Position numbers and translations under genes: made by a program. A model generated the notes under the pieces. That model was not told the DNA's origin, searched no databases, and was given only the letters and a program-made list of their open reading frames with translations. Below, in pieces: positions 11,355 through 20,976 of a DNA stretch of 64,000 nucleotides; positions within the stretch are counted from its first letter, which is position 1, and the number at the start of each line of letters is the position of its first letter. The stretch covers positions 1 through 64,000 of the forward strand of contig JAQFVV010013398.1 in the NCBI GenBank assembly GCA_028023455.1. Reading direction: 5' to 3'. The stretch comes from Epiperipatus broadwayi. Lineage: Eukaryota > Onychophora > Udeonychophora > Euonychophora > Peripatidae.

Positions 11355-12323
11355 CACCTGGGTCTCGTTTTATGTGGTAGATAGGTTCCACAAAAACCCG
11401 CATTAAAAAAATCATCCAAAAATAGACTTAACTTACCTTGAATAATAGGGGATATGTTCCCGTATTTTTTAGAATTCGCATAAAAGCAAAGCAACAAATA
11501 AAAATTACTTTAAAATTTGCATTAAAAATATAAGCAAATAAAGTATGACTAATAAAAAAATTTTAAATATTTGAAAAAAATTAATACAAGACAAACTTTT
11601 TTTATTAACTACAATATTTAATTTTACATTTTTTATACATATTTTAATCATTACCGCTAGTGTTCATTTGTAAACTGGTAAGAAATCAGTTTCAATGTGA
11701 TGTGATGTATTGTGGCTTCTCTTTAAATGAAGTCAAGAATCTCTCAGCAATTATGCCCAGAGAAACCTGTTAGCCACTTTATTTTTATTCATGATGTGAT
11801 GTACAACTAGCACCACTTTTAGTCTTGTGCTGTGTTAATGGTTTTCTGTCTCTATATTAAAAAAATGAAATCACAATCAAAACAAAAAAGATTATACATT
11901 ATCATTAGAAAGATTATTTTCAGTTCATAAAATCTTCATTTTTTATTTTAAAAATCTAAAAGATTATTTATTTCTGTTATATATAACAAAATACATTTTA
12001 AAAGTTTAAATTTTTTGAATATTTATTGCGATATTTTTATATGTAAGTATAAATCTATTATTATTATTTACTCATTAGTATAAATAGGTTATTTACATAG
12101 AAGCTAAAATTCTAAATACAGCTTCAGACCATATTCATGTTAGCTGCTAATATAATGTTATATTTTTGAAAAAAAAGTATTTCAAGTGAAAATAAGTTAT
12201 TAATAATTTAAATTTCTTGATATCTAATAAATATAGTGAAACATGAAAGATATTAAGAAGAAACATGAATCGCATAGCTTCAAAATCGCATTAAAATAAT
12301 CCGCATAAAACGAGACCCAGGTG
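11355..12323. mobile_element. MITE with pogo/Tigger-like termini, copy A
   Basis: The ends are inverted repeats of about 23 bp: CACCTGGGTCTCGTTTTATG at 11355 and its perfect complement ending at 12323, both bordered by TA. A TA target duplication and a terminus of the form CA..(C)CTCGTTTTAT..CG recall the pogo/Tigger branch of Tc1/mariner, as an inference from the known Tigger terminus. It is 969 bp long, AT-rich and without transposase, so it would need an enzyme in trans. It differs from copy B (27812-28635) by an extra segment at 11709-11802 flanked by GATGTGATGT direct repeats. Confidence 0.85.
11699..11802 (+). repeat. Segment flanked by GATGTGATGT repeats inside MITE copy A
   Basis: GATGTGATGT at 11699-11708 and again at 11793-11802 flanks 84 bp that copy B lacks; copy B has a single GATGTGATGT. 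The first 45 bases (GTGGCTTCTC.TTAAA.GAGTCAAGAATC-like) also match 16271-16315, itself preceded by GATGTGATGT. Either copy B lost the segment by recombination between the repeats, or a small repeat inserted into copy A. Confidence 0.7.
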
Positions 12324-13140
12324 TACTTAAATCATCACAGCTATTATATGTTTTGTGATTTATTTATTTTACATATTAATTATATAAGCATATTATCATT
12401 ATAAATATATCAAATCTGTTCATCTCCTGTTTAATTAAAGGAAGAGACATTTTCTATTTCATGAACAACCTCACACTTATTGTCTAATATTCAAATGAGG
12501 AATTAAAGGCATAAATAATGATCATATTTTTATCGTAAAAAATAATAATCATATTCACATGTAAGTACATTATGTTTATACATGTATGTTAAAATATATA
12601 TATATAATTAAAAAAAAAAAACCAATTGTATTCAATTGTTATATTTATATATGCCTGTATGTTGAAATACATACGTATTTAAAGTTAAAAATAAGTATAA
12701 TAAATTTTAATAGAAAGTTAAATTAAAACATCGAATCAGTAGATAAAAGAATTGCAGTTTTAATTATAACAGAGATAACAAACTAATTCTTTAAAAAGAG
12801 ATAAGAATGGAATTCCATCACAAACTAATTAATAAAAACAATTAATAAGGAGATTTTAATTATGCAAATGTAACTAAAGATAATAAATAATATTCGATAA
12901 TGTCAGCAGGATGTAAGTGGTGGAGTCAATTAGAACAGGGGTTCTAATATTTAAGATTGAAGAATGGAAAAGAGAAAGAACCAAGAAAGACTTCATAGTG
13001 GAAGTGCATTTGCATGCAGATATATTTGCAACAATAAAAATGCTGGTTATCATCTTGATAGTTAGTATTGCAGGAACATTTGCCTCCGAACATCTCAAAG
13101 CAAGTCTAGGGACTTAAAAACATATGACACTGACATTTAT
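12324..13140. other. AT-rich stretch without recognised genes
   Basis: The overlapping open frames at 12874-13117 lie on opposite strands, and neither has recognisable motifs. A short hydrophobic stretch encoded near 13030-13085 (MLVIILIVSIAGTFASE) resembles a signal or membrane segment, but no splice-site pair supports it as an exon. Confidence 0.4.
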
Positions 13141-13144
13141 ATTT

Positions 13145-13500
13145 TCATGGTTGCATATACAAAAGACATATTTTACGGGTTCATCGGTGTTAAAAAAATT
13201 AAATAGTAATATACTGAGGTTTTCATTGGATTACATAAGTCATCTACTGGGTGATAAAAGGTAGAAGATGGTTTAGAGTCGCTGCAATCCACTAATAGCA
13301 AAATTGTTAAATTAAGATTGTTTTTTTAAAAAATCTTTCCAAATAGGAGGAAGTTTGCATGTATCATCTCAGCTTATTGATACAATCTGGCCTTTTAAGT
13401 ATCTCAATGGCTTCTCTAATTTTACACCGGTAGAGATTATCACATCTGGATAAGATCCTGGTATTAGAAAAATCAATTTTATGACCTGAATCAGCACTCT
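13145..13500 (-). pseudogene. PLE 3' end, inverted arm 1 (GIY-YIG C-terminus plus 3' region)
   Basis: Read on the minus strand, this arm encodes the last part of a Penelope-like element's GIY-YIG nuclease: SGHKIDFSNTRIL, then KIREAIEILKRPDCINK. A frameshift follows, then LPP-type sequence and a non-coding tail. It is the mirror image of arm 2 (13507-13865), about 350 bp of inverted repeat with only a 6-15-bp spacer. The rest of the GIY-YIG domain and the RT are absent. Confidence 0.85.
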
Positions 13501-13506
13501 CACTAC

Positions 13507-13865
13507 ATACTATAGATTCAGGTCATAAAATTGATTTTTCTAATACCAGGATCATATCCAGATATGATCTCTACTAGTGCAAAATTAGAGAAGCCATTGA
13601 AATACTTAAAAGGCCAGATTGTATCAATAAACGAGATGATACATACAAACTTCCTCCTATTGAGAAAGATTTTTTAAAAAACATTCTTAATTTAACATTT
13701 TTGCTATTGGTGTAACTTTAACTTTTTTTTTCAAATCAGTGATTATAGCGCTCTACAACCATCTTTCTACCTTTTATCACCCAGTGGATGACTTGGGTGA
13801 TCAAGTCGAAACGTCCAGTATATTAATATTTCAGTTTTTTAACACGGATGAATCTGCAAAATATG
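13507..13865 (+). pseudogene. PLE 3' end, inverted arm 2 (GIY-YIG C-terminus plus 3' region)
   Basis: In the + direction: SGHKIDFSNTRII, an in-frame stop (TAG near 13576), then KIREAIEILKRPDCINKR and KLPPIEKDF, ending in TAA near 13722. The conserved E of the GIY-YIG C-terminal half lies in REAIEI. The 3' tail includes CAAGTCGAAACGTC (13803-13816), which resembles the GAAAC..GUC half of the hammerhead ribozymes known from PLE long repeats. Paired with arm 1 it forms a long near-perfect palindrome, best explained by inverted joining of two copies or by twin-primed reverse transcription. Confidence 0.85.
13782..13825 (+). ncRNA. Degenerate hammerhead-ribozyme-like motif in the PLE tail
   Basis: GACTTG and CAAGTC (6-bp stem, loop GGTGAT) are followed directly by GAAACGTC, which gives the stem II, GAAA and GUC arrangement of a minimal type I hammerhead. 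The upstream core reads GGATGA instead of CUGAUGA, so at least two core bases are wrong and this copy should be inactive. PLEs are known to carry hammerheads in their terminal repeats; assignment here is by motif only. Confidence 0.4.
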
Positions 13866-14440
13866 TTGTTTATATATATTGAACCAGATAGTAGCCGTTT
13901 CAAAAGTCACTACACAAAAGTAGAACTAACTTTTGTATTTATTAAATTTGAAAGCATAAAACTATTTAAAAAAATAAAGGTTATTTAAAAAGAGTACATG
14001 TATCAACACACATATAAAGTTGATTTTAAAATGGTTTTCTGTTACCGCTTGTTTTTAATCAAGTTGATTAAAAACAAGCAAACATGTTGATTACATTCCT
14101 GTCTCTTGTTTTTATTAGTTCTAATTTAATTCTAAAAGTGGAGATTTAATTTTGTGTAGTGTTTTAGTTTAAATAATCTCTGGTTGGATTTCCTAAGTTA
14201 GATTGAGCGGAAGATTAAGATTTGCCCTGCCCGGAGGCGTAGAATTCAACAACAGGATATTGAGTGTGGGTATAAATAACTTCAAAAATTTCATGGGTGA
14301 TTCTACAGAGCCTTGACCAAGCAAATACTCTGTCTAAGTGATTGGTTCAGCTTCTTATTTCTAAGAGGCATTCTGATTAATCTATGGAACTTCATACTGA
14401 TAGCAGTTTGGACATTTAAGTTCTTTTTGAAATTTGCCTT
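13866..14440. other. Mostly non-coding; holds a 33-bp perfect inverted repeat
   Basis: Apart from the palindrome at 14047-14079, no feature is clear. The small plus-strand frame 14313-14495 has no known motif. Confidence 0.4.
14047..14079. repeat. Perfect inverted repeat, 16-bp arms with 1-nt spacer
   Basis: GCTTGTTTTTAATCAA, one G, then its exact complement TTGATTAAAAACAAGC. This is cruciform-capable. No target duplication or transposon terminus is recognised next to it. Confidence 0.9.
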
Positions 14441-14447
14441 CACAATG

Positions 14448-14642
14448 TCAACAAACTCTGCTATATGTATTGGAAACAAAAAGATGCATTGCTAATTTGA
14501 ATAAGGACAAACCTCGGACTCTGAGCTGTTCTTCCGTGATGCCATAAAACTCTAACGTAAACCGGATTCCCAATTTGCCTCGACACTTGCCGCCGTCATA
14601 AAGAGAAGATCCCCGAAATAAGAATTTATTAAAAGGTCGCAC
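14448..14642 (-). other. GC-richer open frame of unknown origin
   Basis: A minus-strand frame of 64 codons in DNA clearly less AT-rich than its surroundings. It encodes GSSLYDGGKCRGKLGIRF and GITEEQLRVRG, which look like folded-protein sequence and not low-complexity translation. I do not recognise a family. It might be a displaced exon, part of a repeat, or chance. There is no clear splice pair: the ATG frame starts near 14642 and runs to 14448. Confidence 0.25.
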
Positions 14643-17600
14643 TCTTCAGAAAACTCTGTGAACTCTACTTTATCATAAGGTAAACATTTTCTTATTCTTG
14701 CTAGGGTAAATAAATTGCTTTTTAATTAAATCTCTGCTCAATCTAATGATAAGTGTGATATATAAAGTGGTATTAATTATTTTAAGTATTTAATCTAATA
14801 TTGATTATCTGTATTCCCTTTTACTAGTATTTATAGTGTGTCTTGGAATCTTAGTTTTAAGATTCCAAGTTGGTTTTCAATTTTCGTTTATCAGAGGGTG
14901 CATTATGAGATTATATTTTATATTCCTAATATGGATTCCGTTTATTTCACTAACCTTTTATAAATGCTTTGGCAGTTTTCGTAATTTTTATATGCTCACC
15001 TACCCTTAGTTCTTATCGTAAAATAATTAACTTTAAATACGTTTAGTTTGCGTTTCTTGCAAACCTCAATTCTTTTGGCTGGCAGTTTTATCGTCTTTAT
15101 TGTTCTGGTTTCCTGAAAGTAGGGATTTCTTTCTAGATTACATAAGATTGTAATCATATATTTTTTATGTCTTGTATGTGAAATCAATCACATTTGCTTT
15201 AAAAATAGTAATATGTGCAGCAGTCCTGCGGCGTTATAACGTCAATAGTTAGAAAGCTACTGATCGATCATCATCCGCATTGGTTTCATTGATTTCCTAT
15301 AAGACCATAACTGTTTTCATATCTCTGAATCAGGAAACTAGAATTGCTTTTTTTTTTGTAATTTTATAAATAGCCAGCAGGAACATATTATCCTATCCAT
15401 TTCTTATATATTTAGGTGAGAGAATTTCTCTGCCAATGTGTTTAATGTTTTCTTGTTTGCCATACTCTTGTGCACTCTCTGATAAATATGCGTATTCAAA
15501 TCTAAGTCGCTTTTATATTCGTGGCTAGATTTATTTTTGTATTTTACATGTAACTGAATTTTATCGGAGCGGGTACTCAGAACTTAGTTTGTAGATTTAT
15601 TTGTAATTCATTTTCTTGAAATGCTGGGTCAGACATAACAAATTTTCTAATGATTTATTAGTCTCCTATTGAAACCTTTAGTTATTATTAGTTTTGGCTA
15701 ATCGTTTGGTTGGGGATTCACCAGTTTTAATTGTCTGTTTTCCTTTCATTCTAAACCATATTTTTCGTTTGTTCTTGAGGTATATCAATTATCTTTACTT
15801 TAAACGTAGTATTAGATGCAGATTCTACCGGCATATGACATTCTTGGTCCTCGAGCCTAGAAAAGCTCGCTGGTACTGGTTTCATTGATTTATTTCAAGA
15901 ACTTATTGTTTTCATATCTGTGAATGGGAAAACCAATGTTTAGATGAATTCTTTGCTGAAAGAAATTTGTGTCTTCCCTTTATAATTCAAACTATTAGAA
16001 AATTAGTTTCAGAGCATTGAATTTTATTATTTCTGCTACACACATGGTATAACCGTATTTGTTATATTATAAACTTTTTCTTATGTTATTTCTCTATTAA
16101 ATATTTTTTTTAAAAATTTGTTTAAACTTAATTTGGCTGACATTTGTCTTTGTGGTTTTATTTCTCAATTGTCTAAACAATTTTTAAGATTTCTTGTTTC
16201 TCCCTGAGTTTAGTCGGCACCAACCATCATCATCATCCATTCTGATCACAGTAAATAAATTTTTCCATGTGATGTGATGTGCTGTAGCTTCTCCTTAAAC
16301 GGAGTCAAGAATCCCTCTGTGATCAGGATAGATTGAGTGTCCGGTACAATATATATAGTTAATATTCTTATGTGTTATTAATCTATTAAGCTATAATCCC
16401 AAGTTGCAGCAATATAATTATTTTTAGCAAGGGAAATTCATATAAGCTCTGTTTGTTTGTTTATTTGTTTGGTACCATAGTGATCGTTCCAAGATATAGC
16501 AATTGGCATAATAGACAAACATGAGTTTAATGGGGGTATCGCTTAAATATCTACAACATTATTCAACATTCTAAACATGTTTAATTATAACCTTACAATA
16601 TTATCCAGGAGTTGTTTAAATTATAATTAAGGTTTTTTTATAATTTGCATATTAGAATCCAGTTTGAATATGCAATATTTCGTGATCACACTATAAAATA
16701 AATAGGAATGTTTATTATTATAAGAAACTTCTATTATATTAGTGTAGAGAACAGAGCTTTCACTATTTAAACCTGAGATATATTTGAAACACAATTAGAC
16801 AATGGAAAATATTGCTCTATTTACAATGGATAACACCGTGGCTGTAAGAAAGAGTGCATATTCTGAAACTCAAGATCACTGGATTATTGTCCAGTTTATT
16901 ATTCCTCAAAATTCTTTAAACTCCGAGCAATAAATTATTTGGATATCGTTGTTTCTACAGAACAGTGCTTATTAAATAGAAGTGATACTTGAAAAAGAAC
17001 CACTAAACATCACATTATCTCCATTTCTTATGCTTATTGTATGGAGAGTTTAGCCTTCATGTCTTGCAAAAGAACACTGAATTTTATTTCTAATATTAGG
17101 TATGTCTAAGCTTATAGCGCGATTAGTAGTAGCTTATATAATCGTAAATTAAAAATATTAAATACAATTGAGATAGGAATTATCTCTCTCTTGAATAGGA
17201 AATGTTTATTGTTGTGAATTATATTAGGATTTCATATTTAATATGATCACGTAATTATAAAATTAAATCTTGAAATAAAATATGAGCTAGATCAAAATTA
17301 GTTTATAGATAGACCCTTAACTCAGTATGCCAAAGAATACTGATATTCGTTTCTGGCATTAAATACAATCTTTGTGAATTTATTTATATATGTGTGTATG
17401 TGCTTGTGTGTGTTACATACATTTGTATATTTATATTTTGACAGCTTGATTTTGGCTTCAATAATGGAGAACATCGTGGTCACGGAAAAACAATTATTTA
17501 CCAAGATCTGAGAGGAAAACTTACAATCAGTCAATTCACAAAAGTATTCTAGTGATGGATATAAATTATCAATTTATTTGTAAAATAGTAAAATATCAAG

Positions 17601-17930
17601 AAATAAATCGTTGAAAACTATTTGAATGTTTATTAATTATTTTAACAATTCAAACATACAGTTTCAGAACAGTTGAACATAAAATTTATTATATAACTAT
17701 TGAATTCTAACAATTATTAAAGAGTCGTCGATTCATGTAATATTTAACTTTAAACTTTTTTAATTTATACATATTCCAAAAATTAAAATAAATTTCTTAT
17801 ATGTTAAAAAGTAAAAAAAAAAAGATAAATAAATATTACCTGTAGGCTAACTATAATTGCTATTTATTTAGAGACTATTTTTTTTGATATAATAAAGTTG
17901 GATGAGAAAGATTTCAGATTTTTTTTTATG
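14643..17930. repeat. Non-coding region with diverged internal duplication
   Basis: Segments 15205-15340 and 15800-15935 match in order: AGTA.TA..TGCAG, TGGTTTCATTGATTT, and CTGTTTTCATATCTCTGAAT versus TTGTTTTCATATCTGTGAAT. This indicates an old tandem duplication with a period near 595 bp. At 16271-16315 is a copy of the GATGTGATGT repeat seen at 11699. A short inverted pair CTGATCACAG / CTGTGATCAG (about 16240 and 16318) brackets it. No coding feature is supported in the rest. Confidence 0.5.
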
Positions 17931-17937
17931 TGTCAAA

Positions 17938-18016
17938 GCATCGGCCGGGAAGCGAACCCGCAAACCCGGGACATCTGCTTGTACGACGGATGTGCTGACG
18001 TCTCGGCCACCAACGC
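17938..18016 (-). tRNA. tRNA-like sequence (probable tRNA pseudogene or SINE head)
   Basis: On the minus strand a 79-nt sequence has a 7-bp acceptor pair (GCGTTGG / CCGATGC with two G-U pairs), a box A-like TGGCCGAGACGT and a box B-like GGTTCGCTTCC within a T-arm (CGGG..CCCG). The anticodon arm (ACATC..GATGT) is distorted with an oversized loop, so no anticodon can be assigned. TGTCAA and TTGACA lie just outside as inverted flanks. The Leu/Ser-like A box and imperfect anticodon arm suggest a tRNA-derived repeat and not a working tRNA. Confidence 0.6.
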
Positions 18017-18454
18017 TTGACATATATATTTCAGATTTATGACCCAATACGTCCTCACTGTGAAAAAAAATAGAGAAATTTTATATTGATGTATAAAATG
18101 CTCTTGACGAAATGCAGCGACATGTTAAAATTTGTCATAGGATATTTTAACATTAAAGCACTCAGCTTTTACTTATTTATTTATTGATTTATGAGAGTAC
18201 TTTATGATAGCTTCTCCTACCAGCGCCTCAACACAATAGAAAATAGAAAATGATGTGGTTGAATTTCATTATGATGACTGAAATAAGAGAGAACCCAAAC
18301 CTCTGGAGTTCTCAGAAAAAAATACAAGAATATTATGAAGTTTTTTTTTGAGAAAAATGATAAATGAAAATGGATGTGGAAACATTAAAATGAATATAGC
18401 CGAATTGGATTATATTTTGACTAAAAAATATGTATTTTAAGAATAACGTAGGTG
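18017..18454. other. AT-rich stretch without recognised genes
   Basis: Nothing beyond simple A/T runs is seen. Confidence 0.5.
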
Positions 18455-18880
18455 TCAAATGCAAACGTAGAGAAACGAAAGTTATTAAAAAACAATATTA
18501 ACAATTGATATTTCTAACGTACAGAAGCATTACATAGAATTTGCCTTAGAACTTAGAAATCGTTTTAAAATATTTAAAGATGTGATTAAGATTCTAACTT
18601 CGCTGAAACCGATAAAATTAATGATAAGAGGTTAATAGCTGGGTACAAAAAAGTGAAAACGTACTAATAAATTTTCTATTAACCCAAACCAATATATAAG
18701 AAAAAATGAATATTTAAAACTGACCCATTAAGAAGTCTTGAATATGTAGTGTATTTTAAAATAGTACGAAAAGAATGAATAATGAAATAAGAAAATATAA
18801 TTATGAATTGGGAAGAAAAACTGTAAAAGAGAATAAAAGCCTCAACCAGGAAAACAAAAACATCTGAATATTATGTAAGT
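18455..18880 (+). pseudogene. Second RTE LINE fragment (linker region)
   Basis: This aligns in order with 1480-1905. GAAATCG/CAAATCG-TTT.A.GTATTTA, the stretch encoding AEHDIRKYN/NEIRKYNYEL, and GGAAGAAAAACTG..GAGAATAAAAG correspond to the first LINE copy. Stops interrupt every frame. It covers only the region before RT and is more decayed than the copy at 1470-2967. Confidence 0.75.
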
Positions 18881-19059
18881 AAAATGTTTTAACATGAAAT
18901 AAGTATAAGAATTTATGAAAAACATATATTGTAATAAAAAAAAAAACTGCCCTCTATATTTACTATTTTTTCTAAATTACCATGTAGTTTAAATTAAGAA
19001 ATGAAACGTGATTAAATTTCTGAAAAAAGAAAGAACACCACAAAATGATAGAATTATTA

Positions 19060-19343
19060 AAACAGGCAAAACTCTCCATACAGTATTGTCACTCAGTGCA
19101 AGCCAGGGTAATCAATGGATGCCAGGAGGCTTGTGCATAAAATCCCTATATAGTGGCTACTCATCCAATATCTCCAGACTAGTTCCTGGCTTGTGGCCTT
19201 TATCAGTGAGAACCTTGGATCTGAGAGCACTGCACCTAGATCTTAGGATTTAATGCAGAAGCCATCTTTTATCTCTACTTAGCTACAAAACTATGAGAAT
19301 AAAATTGAAATAAAATTGAAAAAATAATATTTTCAATCCAAGC
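19060..19343 (-). repeat. Hammerhead-bearing repeat, copy 1
   Basis: This 284-bp segment is repeated at 19483-19765 with a period near 424 bp (19344-19482 is the non-duplicated spacer). On the minus strand it contains a hammerhead-like order of motifs: CUGAUAA, GGCCACAAGCC stem II, GGAAC, UAGUC. The flanks pair as stem I (CCAA..TCTCA with TGGAGA..TTGG). The core has lost the conserved G of CUGAUGA and an A of GAAA, so this copy should not cleave. It is placed just upstream of a PLE. Confidence 0.7.
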
Positions 19344-19482
19344 TCATTCAGTTCAGTAACCATATATTTTGGTATCTTTGCTTCTTTAATAACCATAACC
19401 ACCACTATCCTATTAGGCAGGATTGGTATTAAACTACCAAACATCACATGACCACCATTTCTTACCCTTACTCATAACTATT

Positions 19483-19765
19483 ACTAAAACAAAACTTTCC
19501 ATACAGTATTGCCACTCAGTGCCAGCCAAAGTAATCAATGAATGCAGAAAGCTTGTGCATAAAAACCCTATCTAGTGCCTACTCATCCAATATTCACAGA
19601 CTAGTTTCTGGATTGTGGCCTTCATCAGTGAGGAGCCTTGGATCTGAAAGTACTGCACCTATATCTTAAGATCTAATGCAACCCTCCAGTAGTTATCTTT
19701 TATGTCTACTTAACTACAAAACTATGAGAATAAAATTGAAAACACAATATTTTCAATTTAAGTTC
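19483..19765 (-). repeat. Hammerhead-bearing repeat, copy 2
   Basis: Matches 19060-19343 across its length, beginning near the CATACAGTATTG..CACTCAGTGC block and ending at GAATAAAATTGAAAA..ATATTTTCAA. The core at 19599-19628 is better preserved than in copy 1. Tandem arrangement with a ribozyme in each unit fits PLE pseudo-LTRs or animal retrozymes, which are small non-autonomous repeats with hammerheads. Confidence 0.7.
19588..19640 (-). ncRNA. Hammerhead ribozyme-like motif (type I)
   Basis: On the minus strand: CTGATGA (complement of 19622-19628), 13 nt able to form a short stem II, GAAAC (19604-19608), TA, then GTC (19599-19601). All conserved core elements of a hammerhead, CUGAUGA / GAAA / GUC, are present in order. 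AC..GU gives the 2-bp stem III typical of PLE hammerheads, which act as dimers. Stem I is closed by CCAA / TTGG and an inner CA / TG, with internal loops. Stem II here is weaker (GG/CC) than in copy 1 (GGC/GCC). Activity is not established. Confidence 0.6.
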
Positions 19766-19832
19766 CTTAACATATATAGACATGTAGGTCTGAACTCAGT
19801 CTGTTAATAGGTTAAGCAGTATTGATGTTCTT

Positions 19833-20309
19833 ATGTCTGTTTTGATTAAGAAAAGTTCTTTATCAAAAAATAAAATTAAGGTAATTAAAAATTTACTTTT
19901 GTTATTGGAAGATTCTATGTATTTTACTTATAAAGATAATTTTTATAAGATTAAGGAAGGGTGGATAATAGGTTATATTATTTCTCCTTTAGTATGTTCA
20001 GTTTATATTAATTATATGGAAGAGGAAATTATTATTAAAAAGAATTGTTTATATGTAAAGTTATTTGTCAGATATGTTGATGATTGTTTATTTGTAGTTG
20101 AGAATGATAAATTGAAGGTTTTTGTAAATGAGTTTAATTGTTTTGATCGTTCTATAAAATTTGTGTTAGAAGGAGGGGGGTTAGATTTTGGTAAGTTAAA
20201 ATTTTTAGATCTTTTGGTGATTAGAAATGTAGAAACTAATTGTTTACTATGCAGTCATTTAGTTAAAAGTAAAGAATTAAGATCTATAATTAAACCTGAT
20301 ATCTCATAA
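19833..20309 (+). pseudogene. Penelope-like element reverse transcriptase, C-terminal half
   Basis: This is the RT of a PLE, lacking the first half. The frame opens at about RT block 4 (YKIKEGWIIGYIISPLV, where families usually have KQG..MG.P.SP) and includes block 5 with LFVRYVDDCLFV. YVDD holds the two catalytic aspartates. FLDLLVIRN is the usual following block. The upstream FDV..LY block is absent; in its place is the hammerhead-bearing tandem repeat, so the copy is truncated or rearranged. The frame ends at 20309 by a frameshift; homologous sequence continues one frame over from about 20295 into 20976. Confidence 0.88.
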
Positions 20310-20976
20310 AGTAGCTGCTTTAAGGAATTATTGTCATAGGAATAGTAAATTAAATAATTCTAGTAGGGTAGCTTTGTTTCAGAAATGTCAATTTTATAAA
20401 GATTACCTGAGGGTTGGTTACTCTGACAAATTTGTTAAAAGTATTTTATTTAATAGTAATATTTGTAAGGATGTAAAGGATAAAGAAAAATATGATTTTA
20501 TTTCTTTGCCATATAAATTATCTTATAAAATTGTATGTAGAAATAGTAAATTGTTTGGAAATAAGAAAATTGCTTGGAAAAGGGATGTTACATTGAATAA
20601 TTTATTAAATAATACAAAAAATTTTTTTGATAGAAAGACTATTCCTGATGTAGTATATTTTATCCCATGTTTATTTTGTAAGAAGGTATACATAGGTCAG
20701 AGTAGTTTGAGTTTAAATGAAAGGATAAAGGTTCATAAAAGTAGAGTTAAAAATAGATATCTTAGTTCTGCTTTGTATGTCCATGAAAAAGATACAGGCC
20801 ACATTATTAATTTTGATGAAGCTAAGGTTGTCTTCTTTGAGAGAAATGAAATGAAAAGAAGAATTAAAGAATCTTTATTATTGAAAATTTATTATTCTGA
20901 AGCAATTAACTTATTTAAGAGTTCTTTTAATATTAAGGGTGGATGGGAAGTGAGTGGATTTGTGGGTAATGGTTAA
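20295..20976 (+). pseudogene. PLE thumb/linker and GIY-YIG endonuclease domain
   Basis: Continues the PLE polyprotein after a single frameshift near 20295; the segment 20374-20976 is one open frame of 200 codons. First comes the post-RT linker with HKVAALRNYCHRN (20303-20341) and CQFYKDYL. The GIY-YIG nuclease follows: VVYFIPCLFC (about 20650-20680), KKVYIGQSS (GIY-YIG core, 20683-20709), ERIKVHKSR (catalytic R region), a histidine-containing HEKDTGHIINF, and RRIKESLLLK with the conserved glutamate. The CxxC before VYIG is typical of PLEs. The domain looks intact, so this could be a fairly recent copy. It ends with TAA 10 bases before a TA-rich tract. Confidence 0.88.
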
